Position numbers and translations under genes: made by a program
Assembly (NCBI GenBank): GCA_021904315.1
Contig: CM038920.1
Span: 5,828,001 to 5,892,000, forward strand
Source of the DNA: Sphagnum magellanicum
Taxonomy: Eukaryota > Streptophyta > Sphagnopsida > Sphagnales > Sphagnaceae
Direction of reading: 5' to 3'
Length of the DNA: 64,000 bases
Notes under the pieces: generated by a model
Told to the model about the DNA's origin: nothing
What the model saw: the letters and a program-made list of their open reading frames with translations, nothing else
Database searches by the model: none
Part shown: one piece after another, positions 13,601 to 23,794 of the stretch
How positions within the stretch are numbered: the first letter of the stretch is position 1
How the letters are laid out: every line of letters starts with the position of its first letter

Positions 13601-15300
13601 AGTAAAAAGGAGAGGTTTTTGACCTTTTTTAAATACATGCTTGGGATATCTCTAGCTACCTTGTATTTTATCTTAATGGTTGTACCTATTGTTTGGTTTT
13701 TGGGTTTTTCGGTCCCTTGCCTTTTGCAAATGCAATGGAATAGTTTTTTTTAGAAAGTAAAGCATGGAAATTAATCATTAGATTTGAATGGAAACCACAA
13801 GGTCCACACAATGCCATATTTAGGTGACTAAATTATTGTCTAATTAAGTCAAAAATAATAATTTTAGGGTTGCTAAAATTTCTTATAAAAAATGGGGTGT
13901 TGATTTTGACTTTTTGATATTAATGTTTGGAAATGATTTGATTTTGTAACTTATAATGTTGGTCAATAATTATGGGTTTCTAAAATCTTGGTTTTTTTTT
14001 TCCAAGGAAGTGAGATCAAAGGATTTATATGCTAAGGGGGAGTTTTATTTGTTGCGAAAACATGTAGAACATATGTTGTTTTAGTAATTTTTGTGTCAAG
14101 GTGACACAAGTTGTTGATTAAAAGAATGCTTGCATGAATATGTGTGATCTTGATGTGTATTTGACATGGACAAGTAATAAACTATCTTTTCCTATCCCAA
14201 TACTACAAGTAGCCTTAATGCACAATCATGTCTTTTCCTTAAATGCATTAATTGTAGTAGTAAGAAAAAATGTAAATCAATATAATGAATTTGCATGTTT
14301 ATCAATAGGCTTTACAAATACTTTAAATCACTTGTCAATGTCTTTGTGACTATATTTCCCTATATTCACCTTGGACAAATCACACAATACATTTGTTGTA
14401 AAAAGAACTATGTTATGTGAAGTTGAAATGATAGTTGCATATCTAACCACAACTTTTAAGAAAATTTTCATCCAAATGACATCCAACTTTTGTAACATGG
14501 AAATGTGCAACTAGATTCACAAATACAATATGTTGTAGGATATGATGTCACATGTTTGTGCATAATCAACTATGATACAACCACTTGGCAATAATATGTC
14601 CATTGTTGGATAGTATAATTATACAATAGTTGAATAGTCATTATTTAAAATTAGATTTCAAAGATGTTTTAGATGCAAACTTATTAATATCTAGTCCAAA
14701 TGCAATCGATTATTTTATTTGATGAAGGTGTGTCCTTTTCCAACTTGTTCAAATATAAGTTTTTATTTTAAAAAATTGAATTTTGTTTTTACAACTTGTT
14801 ATTAAATATGCTTATAGTTGCTTCCCTATCATATGTTGTGTGTTATATTTTGTTGAATAAACACAAATTTGTAAAAATGTACAAATTTTGCCAAATTATG
14901 TGTTTCATTTGGGTGTAAACAAGATGAAATAGCCACACTTGTCACTTGAGGTGAGTATTTAAAATATGCATGTAATTATCAAATCAATTAATTTCAGATA
15001 ATATCAAAAATATGTTGACTACTTTAAAGTTCACTTTCTTCTATCATAAGGTACATCTTTGATTATACATTATGTACATTATACCCCATTTATGTGTGTT
15101 AAAAAACTCTGGAAATTATTAAATTTTGAAACATATTTTAAAAATTTCAAAAAAATTCACATTTCAACTTAAAGTTAGATTAACTTAATATTTAATTTGA
15201 ATATCCTAAAATTCATTTGAATTGTTTAGCAAAACTTGCCATGATTACATTGGGTTCCAAATGACAAAACATAAACAAATATATGATAATTTGTTTTTTT
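10627..15300. other. AT-rich region without recognised genes
   Basis: Open frames are short and low in complexity. Segments near 11200-11400 and 13260-13440 share diverged phrases (GTGATTGAAGTTGAGCAT against GTGATTGGTGTTGAACAT; CCCCATAGTGAAT near 11810 and again near 13100). This suggests an old duplication about 2 kb apart. A tRNA-like module lies near 11992-12048. I see nothing else that I can name. Confidence 0.5.
11992..12048 (-). repeat. tRNA-like pol III module
   Basis: On the minus strand TGGTAGTTTGG (A-box-like, one key position off) is followed at tRNA spacing by GGTTCAAGCC (B-box-like). No acceptor stem is visible. It resembles the modules at 9304-9360, 42887-42938 and 54020-54090. 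Confidence 0.4.
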
Positions 15301-15309
15301 TTTTTGCTA

Positions 15310-16800
15310 TTCAATGCATTTTCTGGCTCCTATGAACATGGATTTACAATCAATGTGAAAGAAACAAAAGTCACAGTGTTCAATTCTGCTCACCCATGCC
15401 AAGAGTTTATGTTCGAAGGTGATGTTATTGAACATGTGCAGACCTTCAAATACCTAAGGATCTTGCTCGAGACAAACCTGAACTTGGATAGTGCAATGGA
15501 ACATCTAGCAGTTGCCAATAGGCGCTCACTATTTGCACTAAACCGCCACTGTGCGGAGCTACATATTATGGATGTTAAGCTACGTTGCAACCTCTTCAAC
15601 ACGTTAGTGTGTTCCACAGCAAGCTATGCTTGTGAAGTTTGGGTGGACTCTAAGAAAATAGAGGCTATTGAAATAGTGTACCGAGGGTTTTTCAAGTCCC
15701 TGCTTGGGGTGCGAAAAACAACCAACATGTCCATTGTGTTGGTAAAATTTGGCAAATTCCCTTTTGAACATTTTACATGGGGACAAGTGTTGTTGTATTA
15801 TAACCGTGTGAGCACGGTCATTAAAGATCGCATCTTGGGAAAGGCATAGGAAGCCTAGTTCACTATGCTTGCTACGGGAAAAAAATGTTAGGCTGGATCT
15901 ATGAAAAAATGGCTACTCAAGAATCAACCCTAGGAGGTGGAAGGTTTTCTGTCTCCAATTCAACCATCGTTAGAAATGGCGCCTCAACTTATAATGATTC
16001 GTGCGCTCCAGGCGAAAACTATTCAACCGTTGTTGGGAACGGTTCTTCGGACAACACACATACATTTGACTCGTCTACTAGGGGTGAAAGGCTAGGCGGA
16101 GAGCCAAGTACTTTGGTGCAACGTGCACAACATATGGGTGGGAGCGCAGATGGCTAAATTGGCCGCGCTACAGCTAATGTAGTTGGTTGATGTTAGATCT
16201 ACAACAAGAGGCCCGATCAACTAGGAGGCTGGGGCCCCACCCCTTCTAGGTTTTCCCCACACAATGTTGAGTGTAAAAAGGGTGAAAGATAATATGCGAT
16301 TAGTTTTCATTGAAAAGTTCTTTACCAACCGCGAAATCGAGACCAGTGTGTAGACAAGATATTTGAGCTTCAAGGGTATGTCGTATGAAAGCGAAAGCTA
16401 CTTGTGTGACATCAGCTGTGTTCAGTTGTGGAAAGCTCTGGCTTAGTTTCAGTGTGGCAACACGCAACTTGAGGTAGTGTTAAGTGCATGGAAGGGCGTG
16501 CCATACATAGAGAGGTTTTGTCGAGGTTACAACTTGGAAAAGGTAGAGGATGAAGAGCATTTGCTCCTTGTCTGTCCAAATACACAGAAAGTTAGGGAAC
16601 ATTTTTGTTCGGCCCTGCCCTTCACCCACACGAGCACTCTTGTTGGGCTCATGCAAATTACGAACATAGTCGCCCTGGCCAAGTTTGTGGCATGCTACCA
16701 GTACCAGAGGACAATTTGTCCTCCATGATCTACCTTTCGTCTAATGATTCTTTGGTCCCAAATGGACATAAAATTGTAAACAGTAAACAGTAAACAAACT
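15310..16800 (+). mobile_element. 5'-truncated LINE, C-terminal part of ORF2
   Basis: The translation starts within the reverse transcriptase palm/thumb (KETKVTVFNSAHPC, then HVQTFKYLRILLETNLNLDS) and runs through LFNTLVCSTASYACEVWVDS. Near 16300-16730 it continues as a C-terminal region with a cysteine/histidine cluster (CRGYNLEKVEDEEHLLLVC). The frame is interrupted and shifts several times between 15850 and 16476, so it is a pseudogene. The stop near 16728 is followed by a very short 3' region and a microsatellite tail (GTAAACA repeated three times near 16777-16797). The word TGCATTTT occurs just before the 5' junction (15315-15322) and again just after the tail (16800-16807), a candidate target-site duplication. 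I cannot assign the clade with confidence. Confidence 0.8.
16777..16797 (+). repeat. (GTAAACA)3 tail of the LINE
   Basis: Three tandem copies of GTAAACA directly downstream of the LINE coding remnant. Simple-repeat tails of this sort end several LINE clades in place of poly(A). Confidence 0.7.
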
Positions 16801-18545
16801 GCATTTTTGTTCATACCACATTTTTTGTTGAAATGAAACAAAAAGAAAAATATTAACGCACATGAATTAAGTTTCATGTTGGGTTAAAACAATCATATTT
16901 GGTCAACATTTTTTCGCAAAATTTTGCAATCTTGTGTAATTTTTAAAATATTATTCCATACTTTTTGAAAAATATTCACCAGAAAAGGAGATATTTTGTG
17001 TTAGTTTTGTTAGATATTTATTCCTAGATGCTTTAGTTAGGCAACCTATAAAAATGTTTTTCTTTTAGAAGTTCTAATAACAAGTTGCTATTTATTGCTA
17101 AATCCCTCTTGGATGCTTGCCATTAACACTCCAATATATAATTCTTTCAAAAAAGAATGTTGGATAGATCATAGACCTACATATCTTGCATTTAAATTGT
17201 ACCAAGATTTATGCCTCTATTTACTTTGCCATCTTAAAGTTGCAAACCCATAAAAACTTGCCATTATGTATAGGCCCAAAATATAATTACATTAAAAACT
17301 TGGATATGAAGGTGGGACATTGTGCAAATTGGTAATGTAGATAGTTTTAATATTCAAGTTTAGTATTTATAAATCCGTCACCAAACCCAGCCAAATCCAT
17401 CATAACAAAGGCATTGCAAAATTTGTGTAAACTATGGAATGGATATTATGTGTGCCCTCATTATACTTGTTTAAAAGATTTCCCACCCAGCATGTAAGTG
17501 TAATGTTGAATACAAAACTAGAAGTCAAAATAGTTACATGCACTACAATGATCCCAACATTACTAGCAATTACTCTAATTTGAAATGATTACTTGTTGGA
17601 ATTGACTCACCTTTGTTTTGGGAAAGAAATTCTAAAATGTCAACAAAAAAGGAGTATTTGATCAAAATTTCCTATTTATAAAAACACTGGCCAATTTTTT
17701 TTAAACATTTTTTTTGATGGAAAATTTGCTTAATTTTGACAACATTTTTTTTTGGGACAGTTTCTCAACTATTTTTTGGACACTTTGGGCAATTTTCTAC
17801 AAATGCCTTGCCAACTAAATCTTGTTTTGGATGATTGCTTATGATGTTACATTAGAAAATTGAAGGAAATTAAAAAAACATTTAATTGACTTCAAGGTTA
17901 AAATGAAAAAAATGTAATGTATAACAAAATGTTCACATTATTTACCAATATGGATGTTCAATACTATTTAATGGTAAAGTTGGTTTCCTCACTATTTTAT
18001 TAAGTCCAATATTGAAAGGTATTGATCTCTTCACAATATGCATACCATTATTTAAAGTACATGGTCATTAATTGAAATTTATAAAATTTGGTTATGCACA
18101 TACCATAGTGATCATGTAAAGTTGACAATGTAAATCAATACTCGTATATATCATTTTGACATTACATATTTTTGGCTTTTTTTTTTTTTGGTATCATTAC
18201 CATATTGGTTTTTAAACCACAGACTTACCCCAACACTAGTCCAGGTGTCTTTTTAATGTCTTGACAACATGAGTAGTTGGGCTTTAAGAAGATCACCAGC
18301 ACACTTAAGGGATGTAATGGTGGGTGAAAAGGAAACCAAGTGGTTAGGTCAATTTATAACTTTACTACCTACCTACTAAAGACCCATTTATTAGTCCTTA
18401 ACCATGGTTAACCATTGACATGAATCTACTTAGAATGGATCTTGTTACTTAGTAATGACCTAGAATCTTACTTACGTAACTACCTACAGGACCCTATCCT
18501 TTAGGATACAGGTCACCAAGGTGAAACCCAACATCCACTGGGTTT
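16801..18545. other. AT-rich intergenic stretch, no gene recognised
   Basis: No open frame of note and no recognisable family. Composition becomes less AT-rich after about 18200, leading into the duplicated segment at 18546. Confidence 0.5.
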
Positions 18546-18717
18546 GGGTTTATCCGCAGCTGAGTCATCATAGGCGTCCAATGGACAGTGCTTTGGTGGC
18601 TATTCTGTTCACATTGAGTCTCTGACCACCCGGGTTCATCCGCAGCTGAGTCATCATAGGCGTCCAATGGATGGTGCTTTGGTGGCTATTCTGTTCACAT
18701 TGAGTCTCTGACCACCC
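18546..18717. repeat. 86-bp tandem duplication, two copies
   Basis: A segment starting at GGTTTATCCGCAGCTGAG is repeated directly after 86 bp (second copy GGTTCATCCGCAGCTGAG) with very few differences. It includes CATAGGCGTCCAATGGA and TTCACATTGAGTCTCTGACC in both copies. A small inverted repeat (AAACCCAA ... TTGGGTTT) lies immediately upstream near 18517-18550. No coding function is apparent. Confidence 0.85.
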
Positions 18718-19354
18718 CAAGATTGCCACTGCCAACTGTACAAAGAAAATTTGCTGTACACAATTTCCTGGTGCACTTCCCTCCCTAAAAAAGGAAAAAC
18801 AAGGGGTGGCGTGTCACACTGTGGCCTTGCCATTTCCATTAAAAAATTAAGTATCTTAAGGCAAAAGAAGAATTAAGGAAATTCAAATATTTCACCGTGC
18901 AAAAAATATAATTTTGAAAAAAAAAAAATCCTCTTAAAGAAACCAAAATCCTTCAAGATATCTTAACTCTATTATAACTAAACTCAAGTTTCAACACAAG
19001 CCAAAATATCATCTTTCAAAAATCCTCATATAAAAATAAAATAGACCTATTATTATTATTATTACCTAGGGGGCCAAAATCCATTAAGCTACTATACTCT
19101 ATAATGAATCTAAACACAATAATATATCCTTGCCTTGGTTGGTAGGCAAGGTCAATAAAAGACCCAAACAAATATTTTAAATTTGTTTTAACAAAAAGAC
19201 ACACACACACAAGTTACAACTTGTAGGAAAGTATGTATTAAAAAAATGGGCAAGCCCGATGATGACTTTGCAGCTGCAAGCCCGGTCTGGTGAGCCCGGT
19301 CTGGTGGCACTCTCTGCAAAGCCATCATCAAGGGCACATCCATAATCTGACCGT

Positions 19355-19655
19355 AAACGATTTTCTCAACAATTACAATTTCATTCGTGTACATACAACA
19401 ATTCTGAACAACAATACAAGTTCATTCTTATATGGAAACGATTTTGGACATTCGAGAATTATGTTTAAAAAATTATGATAGTTGAGAAAGACAGTTGTTG
19501 ACGATTCTGAACGATTACAATTTCAATTCTTGTACGTAAAACAATACAATTCTGAACAATAATAATACAAGTTCATTCTTATATGGAAACGATTTTGGAC
19601 ATTTGACAATTAATGTTTAAATTATATGATATAGTTGAGAAAAACAGTTGACGAT
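19355..19655. repeat. Tandem duplication of about 145-150 bp upstream of the OAS-TL gene
   Basis: Two adjacent copies share AATTACAATTTCA/GATTACAATTTCA, CAAGTTCATTCTTATATGG, AAACGATTTTGGACATT and GATAGTTGAGAAA/TATAGTTGAGAAA, with small indels. The pair ends about 330 bp before the upstream ATG of the OAS-TL gene, so it lies in the probable promoter region. Confidence 0.8.
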
Positions 19656-19912
19656 TACATGACATTATGAACAGTGACAAGGGACATTATAATTATAATG
19701 ATGAACAAGGTCAGGTCAGGGTGAAAAAAAAAAATTGCAATTATAAAAAATACCCTGAAAAGTGGCATAATATGACTTCAAAATCATTTATACGGATACG
19801 TATTCCAACAAAAAAAGACACTTTGAAAAATACTTACGTAGTATTTTATACACAGAAGCTGACGCACAGAATAATTGGACAAAATCTAAATGGACAGAAT
19901 CTGCCTCGAGCG

Positions 19913-19914
<2 letters not shown>

Positions 19915-19944
<30 letters not shown>
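19915..19944 (+). promoter_or_regulatory. (CT)15 tract at the OAS-TL transcription start region
   Basis: Fifteen CT units followed by a pyrimidine- and CG-rich stretch (CTCGCGCGCGCTCTCGCTCC), 40-70 bp before the upstream ATG at 19985. Pyrimidine tracts of this kind are common near plant transcription starts and in 5' leaders. I see no convincing TATA box immediately upstream. Its role here is inferred from position only. Confidence 0.5.
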
Positions 19945-19947
<3 letters not shown>

Positions 19948-19984
19948 AAGGTCCTTCTCCCTCGCGCGCGCTCTCGCTCCTTGC

Positions 19985-22900
19985 ATGTCCGGCGCTCTCG
20001 TTACCGAGTCAGCTAGAGCGCGAGGTTTGGGCGCCGGTTTTTGTGTTGTTGCATTGCAAGTTCGGAAAAGAATTGTCGAGCATTTGAAATGCAGCGGTAT
20101 ATATGTGCATGTGGCGAAGAATGCAGCAGTAGTGCCCGTGAGGACGAGGACGACGGCAGTCGCAGGTGAATTGCGTTCGTGTGCAGCAGCGTGGAAGTCG
20201 TCGTCGTCGTCGTGGATAGGCTATAGCAGAAGAGTGAGCTCTCCTTCTTCTTCTTCTTCTTCTTCTTCGGGAAAGATGGCGAAGTATGTGAAGAGATCGG
20301 TGGTTAATCAGGCCGTCTCGGTCGAGACCGACAAGGAGGTCGAATATCATCTCAACATCGCGAAGGATGTTACACAGGTATGACGAGGTTTTTTTTTGGT
20401 GTACTCTGATCTTAGTTCTCTTGAGAAACTGTTTTTCTTGTTTTTTTTTCCCCTGTTTCCGCGAGGGAAAGGTCGGAATTTTGAATGCGGTCTACTGTTT
20501 TAGAGATATGGCGGTGCGCACATCCAATTTTCGAAAGGGGAGGAGAGCCTTTGTTTGAAAGCAGTGGGGGGAGGACGATGTTTATGTTTTCCGTGTGATA
20601 CTTGTGAGGTCGCAGACGCTTCTTATTACTACTTGAACTGCATCGCCAGACATGGTGGTGAACTATTGTTCAGTAGTAACAGGTGTTTTGGAGAAGAGAG
20701 GTTTAGTGTTTGATGACAAGGAAACATAATGCTGGGTGGATGGTGTGTGTTTGGTTGGAGGGAAACCAGTTGATAGGGAAGACGCCATTGGTGTACCTAA
20801 ATTCTGTTGTGGAGGGCTGTGGGGCCAACATTGCAGCCAAATTGGAGATCATGGAACCCTGCTCAAGTGTGAAAGACAGGCCTGTTCTTCACCTGTTCCA
20901 AGTCAAATGCACATGCATTGGATGCAATCTTGAAAGATAGGTCTGTTCTGCATGTGTTCCATTTCAAATACACAAGCATTGGATCTTGTTGTGAAGACTG
21001 ATCCTTGGAGGCCAACCCAAAGTGCAGGATTGGCAAGAGCATGATCGAAGATGCAGAGGCAAAGGGTGCTATCATTCCTGGAAAGGTAATGGCAAGCTTT
21101 GTTTAGTGACTGAAACACTGGGGCAGTATGTGAGGGAGTACAGGCCAGCTGATGTGAATCAAGTTTTCCTCTTGTTATCTCTGTTGCAGTACTAGTCCAT
21201 ATTTCCTTCCAATCTGCAAGTGAAGCTGTATTTGAGAAGATGTGAAGAAATGAAGGGTACAGTTCCCATGTTCTCCCATTGTTTTCCATGCTTGTGTGAG
21301 TTTTATGTAATACTGCCTCTTGCTATCAAAGTGCTTTGTGCATCCAACTTGCTTGCAGGTTGTCTGCTAGATTTTCATTTTGATCTATTGGATGTGCAGA
21401 GTGTTCTTGTGGAGCCTACAAGTGGAAACACAGGGATAGCGCTGGCCTTCATAGCTGCTGCTAAGGGCTACAGACTCATCCTTACCATGCCAGCATCTAT
21501 GAGTCTGGAACGACGTGTTTTGCTGAAGGCTTTTGGTGCAGAGCTCATTCTTACTGAGTCAGCCAAAGGAATGAAGGGTGCTGTCCAGAAGGCAGAAGAA
21601 ATTGTGAAAAAGACACCTAATTCCTACATGCTTCAGCAGTTTGAGAATCCTGCAAATCCTAAGGTACTCACTTGAGTGTGAACAGGTCACTGACTTTGCT
21701 TCAACTTTTGACGATGGCTGACAAGGGTTACAGTAAGAAACCTCTTGGCTCACAGTTGGATTGTTGTGTTGTAGATCCACTTTGAGACGACAGGACCAGA
21801 GATTTGGGAAGACACAGCAGGAAAAGTTGACATCCTTGTTGCTGGAATCGGTACAGGTGGTACAATCACTGGAGCTGGACATTATCTAAAGAGCAAGAAC
21901 CCCAACATCAAGGTCTGAACCAGCTGTGCCACACTCTTATCCTAGTTTTGGAAGGTTTGTGAGAGAATGCGTTCAAGTTTATTAGCAGCCATTCAAGGAA
22001 TCTCAACCCCCTCTTGGGTGTGCCTGATTTACAGATATATGGTGTGGAGCCGTCAGAAAGCAGTGTTCTGTCCGGTGGGAAGCCAGGTGTGATTATGGTT
22101 ATTTCAGAGTGATCATTGTTCTTGTTACCAAACTAGCATCTCACAGAAGTAAATTGCTTGTTCCTTGTGTTGATATCTGATTGACCTCTAGCGTAGTATT
22201 CGGAGTTTCTGACAGTCCCTAGAGTGGAGTGATAGTTGTCAATGTCAGGAGACTGTTTATATTTCCAGCAGTTGGTTGATACCAGGAACTTCCCCCCCAA
22301 AAGAATTGGGCAATTAGATGCTGAGAGATTTAAGATACCTTTTTTGCTTGAATACTAGCATCTATCTCATTTTCACTGACATTGACCACTGCAGATATTC
22401 TTTATTGGTCAATGGTCAGCAGCAGCCTTACGTGATTGTGCATTTAGCAGATCTTGGACAACCTGGGATTGAAATGATGAGATGACATTTGTCAACAATG
22501 GCATATGGGGCCTGGTGTGGTGCAGGTCCTCACAAAATTCAAGGGATAGGTGCAGGGTTCATTCCTGGCGTTCTTGATGTTGACCTTCTTGATGAAGTTA
22601 TTCAAGTATGCTGGCTATTTTTCATCATTTTTCTCCATGTTCTCATTGTGCTTCTGTATGTTTTTGCTCATCACTAGGTAGCTTTGCAGTGGATGTGCCC
22701 TTGGACAAAATTATGTTTGAACTTTCCAGTCTTATGAGACTTACTCACAAATTGTGGATTGAGGATGTTGAATATGGCAATGTTCAATTTTTGTTTTCAG
22801 GTTTCCAGCAATGATTCAGTTGAGCTGGCAAAAGAGCTTGCCCTGAAAGAAGGTTTGCTGGTAACTATCTATGCGACTTTGTTTCACTTTCTCCCTACTG

Positions 22901-23794
22901 ACTTTTTGATCATTCATTTTATGCAAATTGTTTGCTGATGATCATGAATTGACTGCTGCAACCTGCTGAAACTACTCCCTGGTTCTGAGAGGTACGATGG
23001 CATATTCAGTTTAGATGCCCTGTCAACACAGAGTCCCCCCTGTAATCAAAGCAGAGCAACAGGGTGCTTGCACTACAGGTTATTCCCATTGACAGTGCTA
23101 TATAAAGGATTGGAGCTCAGATCTGTCTTGCCCAGAATGTGCTAACTGCTAACTCAGTACTAGACGCATCAGATCATCACCTACTGTGAGCTTTGCTTTT
23201 ATATCAAGCCTGTGTGCATCATCCCTAGTTGCAGGAGTGGTATTTGAACAGTTGATTATCTAGCTTCTCTAGTCCTATCTCATAGGTCATTCTACCCTTA
23301 GCCTGTGTTGATTGTTATAGGATATGGGAAAGTAATCCATTCTCCCTGAATGTTGTTGGCAGGTGGGAATTTCATCAGGGGCTGCCACAGTAGCAGCAAT
23401 CCAAGTGGCTAAGAGACCTGAGAACAAAGGCAAATTAATTGTTGTAAGTGGATCTTTGTCAATTCAGCTGGCTTGTCAAAAATGAGTACTAAATTGACCT
23501 GAGGTTAGACCTATTTTATGGTCTTTCTTACTCCTTGCCAAGGTTTTGAACTATAGTGGACTTAGTTTTGTGGGCAAAATTGATTGCCGAATCATTATGT
23601 TGTAGTCTGTCATCATCAACTATAGAATCAATATTAGCACAGAGATTTTCTAAATTAAGATTGGTATCTATATGTTGTTGCTCATCTAGTTGTGTGTACA
23701 GGTGGTTTTTCCAAGTTTTGGAGAAAGGTATCTCTCAACTGTGCTTTTCCAATCAATCCGAGAAGAAGCTGAAAGGATGCAGCCTGAACCATAG
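19985..23794 (+). CDS. OASTL: O-acetylserine (thiol) lyase (cysteine synthase), plastid type
   Basis: This PLP enzyme makes cysteine from O-acetylserine and sulfide. I trace ten exons: 19985-20377, 20770-20879, 21028-21085, 21400-21663, 21775-21912, 22035-22086, 22526-22605, 22801-22860, 23363-23443 and 23702-23794. They give 442 residues from the first ATG, or 345 from the in-frame ATG at 20276. Family motifs are all present: PCSSVKDR with the PLP lysine at about residue 166, TSGNTG at 194-199, the phosphate loop [10 protein letters not shown] near 300, [14 protein letters not shown] near 339, and SSGA near 390. Phrases such as [22 protein letters not shown] and the C-terminus [15 protein letters not shown] resemble plastid rather than cytosolic isoforms. 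Residues 1-105 are rich in Arg, Ser and Ala and poor in acids, consistent with a transit peptide. Intron 2 is odd: its donor reads AG/GCCTGT (GC-AG), while the other eight introns are GT-AG. The gene converges on the PDAT gene downstream. Confidence 0.93.
20244..20268 (+). repeat. (TTC)8 microsatellite coding a serine run
   Basis: Eight TTC units which, in the OAS-TL frame, read as a run of Ser codons (TCT/TCC phase) just before the second in-frame ATG at 20276. A shorter (GTC)5 tract lies at about 20198-20213 in the same exon. Both would sit within the putative transit peptide, where length change is usually tolerated. Confidence 0.8.
20863..20998 (+). repeat. 61-bp tandem duplication spanning the exon 2/intron 2 boundary of OAS-TL
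   Basis: The sequence GTGAAAGACAGGCCTGTTCT (exon 2 end plus intron start) recurs 61 bp later as TTGAAAGATAGGTCTGTTCT, and similarity continues through GTTCCAAGTCAAATGCACA / GTTCCATTTCAAATACACA and GCATTGGAT. The upstream copy carries the donor needed for the reading frame but has GC. The downstream copy has GT, but using it adds 61 bp and ends in an in-frame TAG. Confidence 0.85.

Noticed and set aside
20009-20350. Minus-strand frame rich in arginine opposite OAS-TL exon 1
   Set aside because: A shadow of the serine-coding TTC/GTC repeats of the plus-strand leader; no homology.
20941-21027. GT donor at 20941 as the true end of OAS-TL exon 2
   Set aside because: It would insert 61 bp, shift the frame and end in TAG directly before the junction; the GC donor at 20880 restores the conserved protein exactly.
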